The notes under the pieces: generated by a model
The model's input: the letters and a program-made list of their open reading frames with translations, nothing else
Told to the model about the DNA's origin: nothing
The model's database searches: none
Made by a program: the position numbers and the translations under genes
Source: Candidatus Sericytochromatia bacterium
GTDB taxonomy: Bacteria > Cyanobacteriota > Sericytochromatia > JACMPN01
Length of the DNA: 28,440 nt
Assembly (NCBI GenBank): GCA_014377495.1
Contig: JACMPN010000138.1
Location: forward strand, 1 to 28,440
Direction of reading: 5' to 3'
In this document: positions 1 to 8,035 of the stretch, piece by piece
How positions within the stretch are numbered: position 1 is the first letter of the stretch
Layout of the letters: the number at the start of each line of letters is the position of its first letter

Positions 1-17
1 CAATGCGGACAGCTCAT
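1..17 (-). CDS. Possible start of the next minus-strand gene (partial)
   Basis: An ATG at 17..15 on the minus strand begins a frame reading M-S-C-P-H before the window ends. A purine-rich AAAGGA lies about 13 nt upstream, which is far for a ribosome binding site. The CPH start would suit a zinc ribbon like those of the kinase at 1694-3013, and the gene would follow the PP2C fusion in the same direction. Only five residues are visible, so this is a pointer rather than a firm call. Confidence 0.25.
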
Positions 18-72
18 GGGGCGACAAATCCTTTCGGAAGCGGGTCAAAACCAACCATATGGTAGCACATGG

Positions 73-1683
73 TCAGCGCACCTCCTCGATCTGGAAGAGC
101 ACGACGGTGATGTTGTCCTCACCGCCCCGTTGGTTGGCCAGATTGACCAGATGGCGGACGGCCAACCGGGGGTCGGATTGGGCCATGACGATGCGGTGGA
201 TTTCGTCGTCGGCGACGTGTTCGGTGAGTCCGTCGCTGCAGAGCAGGATGCGATCGTTCGGATTGATCGCCCGCACATAACAGTCGACTTCGACCGTCGG
301 GTAAGCACCGAGCGACCGGTAGATCAGATTCCGCTGCGGATGCACGGAGGCTTCTTCCTGAGTGATCTGGCCCATTTCCAACAACCGGCCGACCAGCGAG
401 TGGTCGCGGGTGACCTTTTCGATGGTGGAGGCGGTGATCAGATAGCCCCGGGAGTCGCCCACGTGGCCGAAAAAGACATTGTCTCCCCAGAGCAGGGCGG
501 CGGTGATCGTCGTGCCCATCCCGCTCCATTGCGGGTTGCGCTTGGCCGCCGCAAAGATGGCGCTATTGGCGATCTTAATGCCGGTTTCCAGGAGGGCGGT
601 CGGCTCCATGCCCTCTTTGCTGAGCCCCTGCAGCACGTGAGCGGCCATGTCCCGGGTCGCCAGGCTGCTCGCCTGCTCACCGGCTGCGGCGCCGCCCATG
701 CCGTCGGCGGCGATGAACAGGCCCCAACGGTCGGCGACGCCGATCTGGTGGGTTGACTGGTCGACAGTGAGATAGGCGTCCTCGTTGTGTTCACGCAGCT
801 GGCCGACGTCGCTGACATAGGCCACCTGATGGACCAGGGCCCCGTAGACGTCGAGAATGGCGCGTTTCACCTCTTCGACGGAGCCGAATCGGTCGACCGG
901 ATTGGGTTCCAGCATCGTCTTGATGATGCGGTTGATCGCCGGATGGACGGCCGGCAAAAAGTAGGACACGTCCGGGAAGTGGCGGCGCCGGCTGGCATGC
1001 ACGCTCTTGGTGGGATCGAAGCTCGTCAGCAACTGGTGCCAGATGACCCCGAGCGAATAGATGTCCGCCCGTTCATCGATCCGGCCACCACTGAGCACTT
1101 CGGGTGCGGCATAGGACTCGTCGGGATCGTTAGGGGCCTCGACAGGCAACTCGCCGGCCCGGTGCAGACCCGTCAGCCGGACCCGTTGCAGGTCGTAGGA
1201 GACGACGATGTAGCGGGGCTTGAGGTCCAAATGGACGATGTGCCGCCGATGCAACTGGTGCAATGTCTGGCAGAGCTGGATCATCCAGTCGCATGCGGTC
1301 TGGACCGTGGGCCGCTGCTGGGTGAGGAAGTACCCCATATCCCGGCCTTCGAGCTGCTCAATGACCAGAAAGCTCGTTTCACCGTGGTCGAAGATGTCGA
1401 CGGCCTTGACCAGGGTGGGGTACGTGACGCTTCGCAGGACGGCAAAGTAGTCATACCAGGGTGAGTCGGGCGTCAGGCCCTCTTTTTCGACGGTCAGCGT
1501 CGTCACCCGGGGCAGCGGCTTGCGCAACCGCTCCATGGCAATGACATTCAGGCTGGTGACTTCGTCGACGGCCCGGTAGAGTCGGGCGCCGCCCTTGATC
1601 TCCAGGAATCGTTCGATTCGGTACCTGTTGGCCAGCAGGGTGTCAGCCGGCAGGGCATCAGCGGATTGCAGGGTCTCTTCCAT
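73..1683 (-). CDS. Pseudokinase-PP2C phosphatase fusion protein
   Basis: This 536-residue protein has an N-terminal protein-kinase-like domain (about 20-285) fused to a complete PP2C phosphatase domain (about 288-534). The phosphatase motifs are intact: REHNED (297-302), ADGMGG (326-331), GHVGDSRG (407-414), CSDGL (482-486) and GGEDN (520-524), which supply the metal-binding acidic residues. The kinase fold is recognisable from HLDLKP (151-156), YAAPEV (191-196) and ADIYSLGV (206-213). However, the glycine loop is poor, the ATP-binding lysine position reads M50 (VIAM), and the DFG motif is replaced by GLH (172-174), so I predict no kinase activity. It probably dephosphorylates Ser/Thr substrates, with the dead kinase domain as a targeting or sensing part. 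It starts 10 nt after the kinase gene at 1694-3013, and its GAGG ribosome site overlaps that gene's stop, so the two are cotranscribed. Confidence 0.9.
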   Translation of the reverse strand: MEETLQSADALPADTLLANRYRIERFLEIKGGARLYRAVDEVTSLNVIAMERLRKPLPRVTTLTVEKEGLTPDSPWYDYFAVLRSVTYPTLVKAVDIFDHGETSFLVIEQLEGRDMGYFLTQQRPTVQTACDWMIQLCQTLHQLHRRHIVHLDLKPRYIVVSYDLQRVRLTGLHRAGELPVEAPNDPDESYAAPEVLSGGRIDERADIYSLGVIWHQLLTSFDPTKSVHASRRRHFPDVSYFLPAVHPAINRIIKTMLEPNPVDRFGSVEEVKRAILDVYGALVHQVAYVSDVGQLREHNEDAYLTVDQSTHQIGVADRWGLFIAADGMGGAAAGEQASSLATRDMAAHVLQGLSKEGMEPTALLETGIKIANSAIFAAAKRNPQWSGMGTTITAALLWGDNVFFGHVGDSRGYLITASTIEKVTRDHSLVGRLLEMGQITQEEASVHPQRNLIYRSLGAYPTVEVDCYVRAINPNDRILLCSDGLTEHVADDEIHRIVMAQSDPRLAVRHLVNLANQRGGEDNITVVLFQIEEVR

Positions 1684-1693
1684 GGGGCGGGCC

Positions 1694-3013
1694 TCAATGG
1701 CGACTGATGAGCATGACTATCAGGAATACCGCGACGAGGATCAAGATGGTGTTGAGCACCATCGAAACCATCAACCCGGTGGCAACGTTGCGCTGAGCGG
1801 GTAGCGGGCTCGTCAGCATTTTGGCGATCCCCCGCAGGGTGCCTTGCGGCGCCATGGAACCGGTCGTTCCCGAGCCAGCCTGGCTGGAGATGTATTGCCG
1901 GCAATGCGGGCAAAACTGTTTGGTGATGCTGACGGTCTTCTGGCAGTTCGGACAGACTTTAATGGCCGATTGGTGTGTCTGACTGAGCTCGATCAGGGCC
2001 TGCAGCATCGCCTCGGCCGAATTGAACCGGTTCTCTGCCTCATTCTGCAGGCAGCGGGCGATCAGCCGCTCGGACGCCGTGGAGACCCGTGGGTTCAGCG
2101 AGCGCACGGACGGATAGCTGAAGGGCGGCTCTGCCTGGGGATCCCGCTCGGTCAGCAAATGATGCATCGTCCCGGCCAGGGCGTAAATGTCCGAGCGGGG
2201 CTCGACCTGGCCACGGTACTGCTCCGGCGGGGCATAGCCCTGGGTGCCGATCATCGTGCCTTTGGTGCTGGGATTGAAGAAGCGGGCGATGCCAAAGTCG
2301 ACCATATAGATACGGCCCTGCCGGTTCAGGATCAGGTTGGCGGGCTTGAGGTCGCGGAAAATGATCGGGGGTGTCTGGTGGTGCAGGTAGCTGAGCAGAT
2401 CGCAGATTTGCACGCCCCAGCCGAGCACCAGCGCCTCATCGAACGGGCCGTCGTTCTGGAGCAGCTTTTGCTCCAGGTCGATGCCGTCGATGTACTCCAT
2501 CACTAAGTAGTGGCGGTTGCCTTCGGTGAATCGATCGAAGACTTCCGGAATGCCCTCGTGGCGCATCGAGCTGAGCAGGTCGGCTTCACGGTGGAAGTTC
2601 TGCGTCGACAGGGCCCGCTGCTCGGGGTCCGTATAGTTGTCGAGCATCTCCTTGATGGCGCAGACACGATTGGGGAATCGCGTGTCCTTGGCCATATAGA
2701 TGGCCCCCATACCGCCCTGGCCGATCAGCTTGGTGATCCGATAACGCCCCTGCAGGAGGGTGTCCGGCGGCAACAGCTTGGAGCCGGATGGCGGGGGGCC
2801 AACGTCGCCGCGGGGGAGCGCTGTCGAACTGGTCGGCAAAGATTCGCCACAGCTCGAGCAAAACTTCTTGTCGGCGCTCGACTCCTGACCGCACCGCCGG
2901 CAGTACACCAGGGTGGCCACGGTCACGGGTTTTTGCGGCAGGAGGGAGGCACCGCATTCACTGCAGTACTTCTCGCCGGCGAGATTCTTATAGGAGCAAT
3001 TGGGACAGGTCAA
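1694..3013 (-). CDS. Ser/Thr protein kinase with zinc ribbons and C-terminal membrane anchor
   Basis: I place the start at a TTG (3013) preceded by GGAGG with a 7-nt spacer. This gives 439 residues beginning with a zinc ribbon (TCPNC). The frame extends upstream to an ATG at 3106, but that ATG lies in the predicted -35 box and has no ribosome site. Domains in order: two four-cysteine zinc ribbons (C3/C6/C17/C20 and C38/C41/C52/C55), a Hanks-type kinase (about 90-345) with loop GQGGMG (98-103), K121, FRDLKPAN (219-226; Phe replaces the usual His of HRD), DFG (239-241) and APPE, a third zinc ribbon (C354/C357/C368/C371), and one hydrophobic helix (about 411-435). The kinase core looks active, so it should phosphorylate Ser/Thr at the membrane. 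The downstream PP2C fusion is the obvious partner for reversing that. Confidence 0.92.
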   Translation of the reverse strand: MTCPNCSYKNLAGEKYCSECGASLLPQKPVTVATLVYCRRCGQESSADKKFCSSCGESLPTSSTALPRGDVGPPPSGSKLLPPDTLLQGRYRITKLIGQGGMGAIYMAKDTRFPNRVCAIKEMLDNYTDPEQRALSTQNFHREADLLSSMRHEGIPEVFDRFTEGNRHYLVMEYIDGIDLEQKLLQNDGPFDEALVLGWGVQICDLLSYLHHQTPPIIFRDLKPANLILNRQGRIYMVDFGIARFFNPSTKGTMIGTQGYAPPEQYRGQVEPRSDIYALAGTMHHLLTERDPQAEPPFSYPSVRSLNPRVSTASERLIARCLQNEAENRFNSAEAMLQALIELSQTHQSAIKVCPNCQKTVSITKQFCPHCRQYISSQAGSGTTGSMAPQGTLRGIAKMLTSPLPAQRNVATGLMVSMVLNTILILVAVFLIVMLISRH

Positions 3014-3077
3014 CCGGGAGCCTCCGCGGCGCGGGCGCAACAGCGCTGAAACAAAGACAGTGCCCGCTGGCTCGGGT

Positions 3078-3106
3078 AGTGTAACAGCCACTCGCACGTT
3101 GGCCAA
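3078..3106 (-). promoter_or_regulatory. Predicted sigma-70-type promoter of the kinase/PP2C operon
   Basis: On the minus strand TTGGCC (3106..3101) and TACACT (3083..3078) are separated by exactly 17 bp. Each box matches four of six consensus bases. Transcription would begin near 3071, leaving a leader of about 58 nt before the TTG start at 3013. This placement also argues against the in-frame ATG at 3106, which would sit inside the -35 box. Confidence 0.45.
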
Positions 3107-3228
3107 TCACGCGGCATCGGTGGGTTCGGCCCAAAGTTAATCGGCACTTTCCAAGCATTTAAGCCGCGGCTGACAAGTTCTCGTTAACAAGCGGCGAGAT
3201 AGGGTATAGAGACCTAGAGAGGTGAGTT

Positions 3229-4362
3229 ATGGCTATTAATCCGAACGGCGTCCAGCCCGGCTACTATCCCCCCCCGGGCCAATACCCCCAACAGGGGACG
3301 CCCCAGGCGTACGGTGCCCAGCAAATGGGCCCGAGCTACGGCTCGGACATGTATGGCGGCCAGCAGGCTCCTCCTCCCGGTAGCGGGATGCAGGGCGCGA
3401 TGGGCGGCATGGGAGGCGGCCTGGGCTCGATCTTCGGCGTGGTCGGCGGCCTGCTCAACAGCATCATGAGCCTCGTCTCTTCCGTGGTTACCGGCGTGAT
3501 TAACCTCGTCATGTCGGTCGTCAGCGCTATTTTCAAGCCGATCCTCGGTCTCTTCGGGATCGGCGGCGACAAGAAAGCCAAGCCGCAGGGCGGCGGCCAA
3601 GGTGGTGCGCCCGGTGGTGTGGCGCCTCAAGCCCCTCTCTTCAACCAGAGCCATGAGACTCTCATTCAAAAGGCCAACGGGACGCTGGAGCAGTACCGGG
3701 CCATCGTCCAACAGGCTCAAGCCAACCAGCAGGATGCCAAGACGGTCGACTGGTTTGCCCTGATGAAGAAGGCTGAAAACGATTTCCAGCGGCAGAAACA
3801 AGAATTGGCCCAGACATTCGGTCCTACCGCTCAGCAGGTTGCGGCGTATGATGGCGCCACGCAGCAGGTCATGAGCGACCTGCAAGCCCTGGCCTCTGCC
3901 AACCCCGCCAGCGCCGCCAAGACGACGGGCACGACTCCCGGCGACCTTTCCAGTCTCCAGCTCCCGAACGATCCGAATCTCCTGCAACTCGTCCGTAACC
4001 TGCAACTCCTGATGGCCTGCCCAGCCCAGGCTGGGACCTTGACCGTGACGGAGCGGGCGGAGGTTGACACGGCAGCGACGCAGATGCAGGGGCAGATTGC
4101 CGGCCTGCGGGCCACCAACCCCCAGCTGGCCGATCAGTTGACCGGATTCTTTAACAAGTTTCTCACCGACTGGACGACGGCCAAGGCCGGTACCCCAGCT
4201 GCCGCGACGTCGGCCCAAGCCCCGGCGGCCGCCAACACTCAAGCTGCGGCGGTTGGCACGGGCCGCAAGTATCGGGACGTGCCGCTGGATCTCCCCGGCG
4301 ACGCTCCGACCCCGAAGCCCAAGACAAAGACACCGGTGCCTGCCAATCTTGGCGGCGAATAA
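3229..4362 (+). CDS. Hypothetical Gly/Pro/Gln-rich protein with long hydrophobic segment
   Basis: I do not recognise this 377-residue protein. The first 60 residues are rich in Pro, Gln, Gly and Tyr. They are followed by a glycine-rich hydrophobic stretch (about 60-112) with repeated V/L/I-S-V-V patterns that could be two adjoining membrane or amphipathic helices. The rest is hydrophilic and probably helical, and the tail (about 325-377) is Ala/Pro/Lys-rich and likely disordered. There is no classical signal peptide. The ATG has an AGAGGTGA ribosome site immediately upstream. A weak promoter candidate (TTAACA at 3184, TATAGA at 3205, spacing 15) lies just ahead. It is transcribed divergently from the kinase operon and appears monocistronic, ending in the hairpin at 4373-4412. 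A membrane-associated or surface scaffold role is speculation. Confidence 0.8.
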   Translation: MAINPNGVQPGYYPPPGQYPQQGTPQAYGAQQMGPSYGSDMYGGQQAPPPGSGMQGAMGGMGGGLGSIFGVVGGLLNSIMSLVSSVVTGVINLVMSVVSAIFKPILGLFGIGGDKKAKPQGGGQGGAPGGVAPQAPLFNQSHETLIQKANGTLEQYRAIVQQAQANQQDAKTVDWFALMKKAENDFQRQKQELAQTFGPTAQQVAAYDGATQQVMSDLQALASANPASAAKTTGTTPGDLSSLQLPNDPNLLQLVRNLQLLMACPAQAGTLTVTERAEVDTAATQMQGQIAGLRATNPQLADQLTGFFNKFLTDWTTAKAGTPAAATSAQAPAAANTQAAAVGTGRKYRDVPLDLPGDAPTPKPKTKTPVPANLGGE

Positions 4363-4372
4363 ACCACAGAGC

Positions 4373-4412
4373 GCAACACAAAGGGCCCGTGCAAACGGGC
4401 CCTTTGTGTTGC
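4373..4412 (+). terminator. Perfect 17-bp hairpin, probable terminator without U-tract
   Basis: The arms at 4373-4389 and 4396-4412 are exact reverse complements (GCAACACAAAGGGCCCG and its complement) around a 6-nt loop TGCAAA. It lies 10 nt after the stop of the 3229-4362 gene. No T-run follows, so either it terminates without one, acts as a 3'-end stabiliser, or serves both strands. The sequence resembles the hairpin at 20162-20215. Confidence 0.75.
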
Positions 4413-4422
4413 GGGCCCTCAC

Positions 4423-4620
4423 CTATCGGGGGCGTTTAGAACGGCCTCGGAGTCGAATTCCCGCCGGCACGACATAGGGTGTCGCAGTCACAGTGACTGT
4501 TTTGATCCGGTCGACCCGAACGACCCGGATCGCCTGGCGCCAGTAACAAAGGCCGATCAACAGGTACCAGGCGCCGTGTCGGGCGATGTGATAGCCATGG
4601 CTGCGTGGAGTCTTCTTTTA
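4423..4620 (-). pseudogene. Remnant of a WYL-domain transcriptional regulator (C-terminal end only)
   Basis: Reading the minus strand from about 4608 to the TAG at 4425..4423 gives HGYHIARHGAWYLLIGLCYW, then a frame continuing through VVRVDRIK. This matches the signature of the WYL ligand-binding domain (the WYL triad after an Arg/His-rich strand, then an R-V-D-R-I strand). WYL proteins are usually about 300 residues with an N-terminal winged helix. Only about 60 residues remain here: a TAA lies four codons upstream of the recognisable part, and no start or DNA-binding domain is found. It converges on the 3229-4362 gene. The assignment rests on motif recognition and the decay on the missing N-terminus. 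Confidence 0.65.
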
Positions 4621-5070
4621 AGAGCCGCAACTGGACGCCTCTGGCATTTTTGGGGGGGGACGGTCACGGGGGGGCACCTGTCTGGCCGGAAAACGGCCCG
4701 GACGGGCGCAAGACTCACTTGCTAAGCCTCGTGGCGTGCCTGTGCATCGCTTGGATAGTTTGGCCGAGTCAGTGACTGTCGGTGCCCCGCCCTTTGGCTA
4801 GGATGGCCGAACGCAGCCGACGAAGGCCGTCTTATGATAGCCGTGAAGGCGGCAGGCGATGCAGTTGTTCTGGGGCAAAGCAGACCATTCGGTGGATTGG
4901 GACAGGTGCAGTGCATCATCGGCGTGTACATGCTGCTAGACTGCATCACCCGCATGCTGGGCACAGGCGACTTGTGCGCCCGGTCACAGAGGGTGGGGGC
5001 TTGTTCCGTAACACTTATTATGAGACTTGAAAAACAGTCTCCATCTTGCAGCCTGCGATAGAGAACAAAC
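4621..5070. other. 450-bp stretch with no recognisable gene; G-runs
   Basis: I find no convincing coding sequence here in any frame. It begins with two guanine runs (eight G at 4652-4659 and seven G at 4668-4674) and a small hairpin (GGCCG, loop GAAAA, CGGCC at 4684-4698). The last 70 bases, more AT-rich (TTATTATGAG near 5015), probably hold the murA promoter, but I cannot place a -35/-10 pair with normal spacing. The segment may be decayed sequence from the missing part of the WYL gene, though no homologous fragment can be read. Confidence 0.4.
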
Positions 5071-6345
5071 GTGGACTCCCTTCACATCCGGGGCGGCCGT
5101 CCCCTTAACGGCCAAGTCATGGTTAGCGGTGCGAAGAACGCCGCCCTCGCCATCATGGCGGGGTGCGTTCTTGGCGAAGGCCCCATCCGCCTCCAGCGGG
5201 TGCCCTTCCTGACCGACATCGAAGTCATGTCCGCCGTCCTCCGGACGTTGGGCGTGACCGTCGCTCGTCAGGGAGATTCCCTCGTCATCGATGCCACACA
5301 CATCGATAACGGGGCACCGCCTTACGAGTTGGTCAGCAAGATGCGGGCCAGCTTTTTTATCCTCGGGCCGTTGGTGGCCCGCCTCGGCAAGGCGAGCATT
5401 CCTCTGCCGGGCGGTTGCGCCATCGGATCGCGGCCGGTCGATCTGCATCTCAAGGGCCTCAAGGCCATGGGGTGTGAGGTCGTCATCGATCACGGTACCG
5501 TTCACGTCACCGCTGAAAAGTTGGTGGGCGCGCCGGTCTATCTGGATTACCCGAGTGTCGGGGCCACCGAAAACATCATGATGGCTGCAGTCCTGGCCGA
5601 CGGCCGCACGACCATCGAAAACGCCGCTCAGGAACCTGAAATCGCCGATCTGGCCAAGTTCCTTAACGGACTGGGCGCCAAGATTACCGGGGCGGGAACC
5701 GACACGATCATCATCGACGGGGTCAAGCACGTCACCGGTGGTGAGCACAGCGTCATTGGCGATCGGATCGAAGCCGGTACCTACCTGATCGCCGGGGCCA
5801 TGACCCGGGGCCGGGTGCAGGTGCAGGGTGTGCCCATTGATGCGATGGGGGCGATCCTCAGCAAGTTGCAAGAAGTCGGTGCCATGATCAGCATCGACTC
5901 GCCGGAGTCCTGCACGGTCTTCGGGCCGGATTTCCTGCGGGCAACCGATTTGCGGACTCTGCCGTTCCCCGGGTTCCCCACGGATCTGCAGGCGCCGTTC
6001 ATGGCGATGCTCGCCGTGGCCCGCGGGACGAGCATGGTGGCCGAGACGGTCTTCGAAAACCGTTTCCTCCACGTCGACGAGTTTCAGCGCATGGGCGCTC
6101 AGGTACGCATTGAGGGCCATTGTGCCGTTGTTCAGGGCGTGCCGGCGTTGACCGGGGCACACGTGCAGTCCACCGACCTGCGGGCGGCGGCGGCATTGGC
6201 GTTGGCCGGCTTGGTGGCTCAGGGCGATACGGTGCTCGGCAAGCTGCACCATCTCGACCGGGGCTACGAAAATTTCGATGGCAAACTGCGTCAGCTCGGT
6301 GCGGATGTGCATCGGCTGGAAGCGGCACCCCTGACGGCCGGATGA
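5071..6345 (+). CDS. murA: UDP-N-acetylglucosamine 1-carboxyvinyltransferase (MurA)
   Basis: MurA transfers enolpyruvate from PEP to UDP-GlcNAc, the first committed step of cytosolic peptidoglycan precursor synthesis. The 424-residue length is normal for the family. Key residues are present: SGAKNA with K22, the catalytic Cys116 in PGGCAIGSRPVD (a Cys form, so expected to be fosfomycin-sensitive rather than the Asp variant), R92 in VSKMRASF, Asp305 in FPTDLQAP and ENRFLHVDEF (329-338). I chose the GTG at 5071 because the protein then begins directly with the first family strand (LHIRGGRPLNG). The ribosome site (GAGAA) is weak. The stop overlaps the next gene by ATGA, so murA is translationally coupled to the downstream glycosidase. 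Confidence 0.96.
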   Translation: MDSLHIRGGRPLNGQVMVSGAKNAALAIMAGCVLGEGPIRLQRVPFLTDIEVMSAVLRTLGVTVARQGDSLVIDATHIDNGAPPYELVSKMRASFFILGPLVARLGKASIPLPGGCAIGSRPVDLHLKGLKAMGCEVVIDHGTVHVTAEKLVGAPVYLDYPSVGATENIMMAAVLADGRTTIENAAQEPEIADLAKFLNGLGAKITGAGTDTIIIDGVKHVTGGEHSVIGDRIEAGTYLIAGAMTRGRVQVQGVPIDAMGAILSKLQEVGAMISIDSPESCTVFGPDFLRATDLRTLPFPGFPTDLQAPFMAMLAVARGTSMVAETVFENRFLHVDEFQRMGAQVRIEGHCAVVQGVPALTGAHVQSTDLRAAAALALAGLVAQGDTVLGKLHHLDRGYENFDGKLRQLGADVHRLEAAPLTAG

Positions 6346-8027
6346 TCGGATTTCGCCAGCTTGGACTTGCCCTGTTGGTCCCTTTCGTCCTTGGAGCAAG
6401 CGCCAGTTCCTATTCCTTACAACTGAACGGACAGCCGCTGCCCGGTTCCCCGCTTTCCGACGCGTGGGTGCCGGTGTGGCGGCTGTGGTCGTTGGGAGTC
6501 TCGCTGCGCATCGAACCCAAGGCGAATCGGGTCCCGATCGAGGACGGTACCTTCATCCCTGTCCGTTGGCAGGGTGTCTCGGCCACCATTCCCATCGATC
6601 AATTGCCCAGGCTGGGCATTGAAGTCGAAACCCTGCCCGAGGGCTATTCACTGCACAAGGTAATGGCCGAGCCGCAGCAATGGCGGGTCGAGTCCGAAGG
6701 CGACGTCTGCCGTTTCGTCTGGGAGACGGATCGCCCTGTGACCTGGCGCATCAAGGAAGCGGGGCGTCACGTCATCGTCGAGTTGGGCGGGGCCGGTGGC
6801 GCCTGGCCGGCAACGACGGCGGGTTCGAGCGTCATCAAGCAGATCACGCTGACGAGCACGCAGCCAGGCATGCTGGTCATGGACATCGAACGCCGGTATC
6901 CGACGCCGCTGCGCCTGAATTCCGACGGCCGGCACTTTTCGCTCGAGTTGGAACGTTTCTATGCACGGGAGACGACGACCGACCTGCCTCAGGGGATGCA
7001 ATACACCTGTCATCAGTCGGCTTCCGAGACGGGGCCCCTGGTCTGGCACAAGCTGTTTTTGCCGTCGGCCAGCGCCTACAAGCTGACGACCCTGATTGCC
7101 CAGAAACAGGGCGGTCGTTTCGCTCGCTTTCCGGTCAGCCGCCTGGCTTCCGATGCGGGGGCGGTGGTGGCGGTCAATGCCGGTTACTTCTCCATGAAGG
7201 AGGACTATCCGATCGGTTTGTTGATGCAAGGTGGCAAAGTCCTCACGTCGCCCATCTACAACCGCACCTTTTTGGCTTTGCCGCAGCAGGGCAAGCCCTT
7301 TATCAGTCAGACCCAACTGAGTGTGGACGTCCTGGCGGCAAGCGGCCAGAGTGCCGAAGTGGATTGGTTCAATTTCCCCCGTCAGCGCAACAGCCTGGCC
7401 GTGTATACGGAGCGTTTCGGCCTGCAGACCGGCACGGTTATGGACGGTGCCTGCTGGGAAGTCGCTGTCGATGCGGACGGGCGGGTCGAAGCCGAGGCCG
7501 ATCACAATTTGCCGATCCCCCTAAACGGCTTCGTCATTGCCGCCCAAGGGCCGTCCGTGACCTGGTTGCGCAGCCAGTTTCCCGTGGGCGCGCTGGCGGC
7601 CCTCCGGCCCAAAGTGGACCAGATCTGGCCGGGCCTCAATGAGGCGATCGCCGGTGGACCGACCCTCGTGCGGGGCGGTCAGGTGGCCCTGACGGCGGTC
7701 GAGGAAAAGTTCGCGGCCGACATCACCCAGGGCCGGGCCCCACGCACGGCGATCGGCATCGGTGCCGGTGGCGACCTGACGTTGCTTGTTGTCGACGGTC
7801 GCGATACCGGCCATAGCATGGGGATGACCCTCACCGAATTGGCGGCTCAGTTCATGGCCTTCGGGACCCCGGAGGCGATGAACCTGGATGGTGGCGGCTC
7901 GTCGACGATGGTTATCAATGGTCGCGTCGTCAACCGCCCCTCTGACGGTCATGAGCGTTTGGTCAGTACCGGCTTGGGCATTCTCATCCCGAAGGGCGCT
8001 GTGGCCGCCGGCCGCCAGGCGCAGTAG
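6342..8027 (+). CDS. Secreted phosphodiester glycosidase (NAGPA/DUF2233 family) with N-terminal stalk domain
   Basis: The 561-residue protein starts at an ATG overlapping the murA stop and has a signal peptide (about residues 1-22, ending near ASASS). Residues about 25-105 resemble the copper-amine-oxidase-N-like stalk domain found on many exported bacterial proteins. The C-terminal half carries the family signatures VAVNAGYF, RTAIGIGAGG, LVVDGRD and MNLDGGGSSTMVING, followed by the conserved arginine in ERLVSTGLGI. Members of this family cleave GlcNAc-1-phosphodiester links. In bacteria they are usually exported and act on envelope polymers, though substrates are mostly unknown. Its place directly behind murA supports a cell-envelope role. 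The bacterial substrate remains inference. Confidence 0.9.
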   Translation: MIGFRQLGLALLVPFVLGASASSYSLQLNGQPLPGSPLSDAWVPVWRLWSLGVSLRIEPKANRVPIEDGTFIPVRWQGVSATIPIDQLPRLGIEVETLPEGYSLHKVMAEPQQWRVESEGDVCRFVWETDRPVTWRIKEAGRHVIVELGGAGGAWPATTAGSSVIKQITLTSTQPGMLVMDIERRYPTPLRLNSDGRHFSLELERFYARETTTDLPQGMQYTCHQSASETGPLVWHKLFLPSASAYKLTTLIAQKQGGRFARFPVSRLASDAGAVVAVNAGYFSMKEDYPIGLLMQGGKVLTSPIYNRTFLALPQQGKPFISQTQLSVDVLAASGQSAEVDWFNFPRQRNSLAVYTERFGLQTGTVMDGACWEVAVDADGRVEAEADHNLPIPLNGFVIAAQGPSVTWLRSQFPVGALAALRPKVDQIWPGLNEAIAGGPTLVRGGQVALTAVEEKFAADITQGRAPRTAIGIGAGGDLTLLVVDGRDTGHSMGMTLTELAAQFMAFGTPEAMNLDGGGSSTMVINGRVVNRPSDGHERLVSTGLGILIPKGAVAAGRQAQ

Positions 8028-8035
8028 GTTCACAC

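Noticed and set aside
3214..4422. Long 402-codon open frame antisense to the Gly/Pro/Gln-rich gene
   Set aside because: Its Arg/Leu/Gly-rich, low-complexity product and lack of a ribosome site mark it as a GC-rich shadow of the plus-strand gene, which has a good Shine-Dalgarno and terminator.
4485..4499. 15-bp palindrome CAGTCACAGTGACTG as a possible operator
   Set aside because: It lies within the coding part of the WYL remnant and is explained by a Val-Thr-Val-Thr codon run.
4782..5061. Short open frames between the WYL remnant and murA
   Set aside because: None has a ribosome site with a plausible product, and overlapping frames on both strands are equally open, as expected in non-coding GC-rich DNA.
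4984..6399. 471-codon open frame antisense to murA
   Set aside because: murA is certain from catalytic residues and full length; the antisense frame has His/Arg/Gly-rich composition typical of a complement frame.
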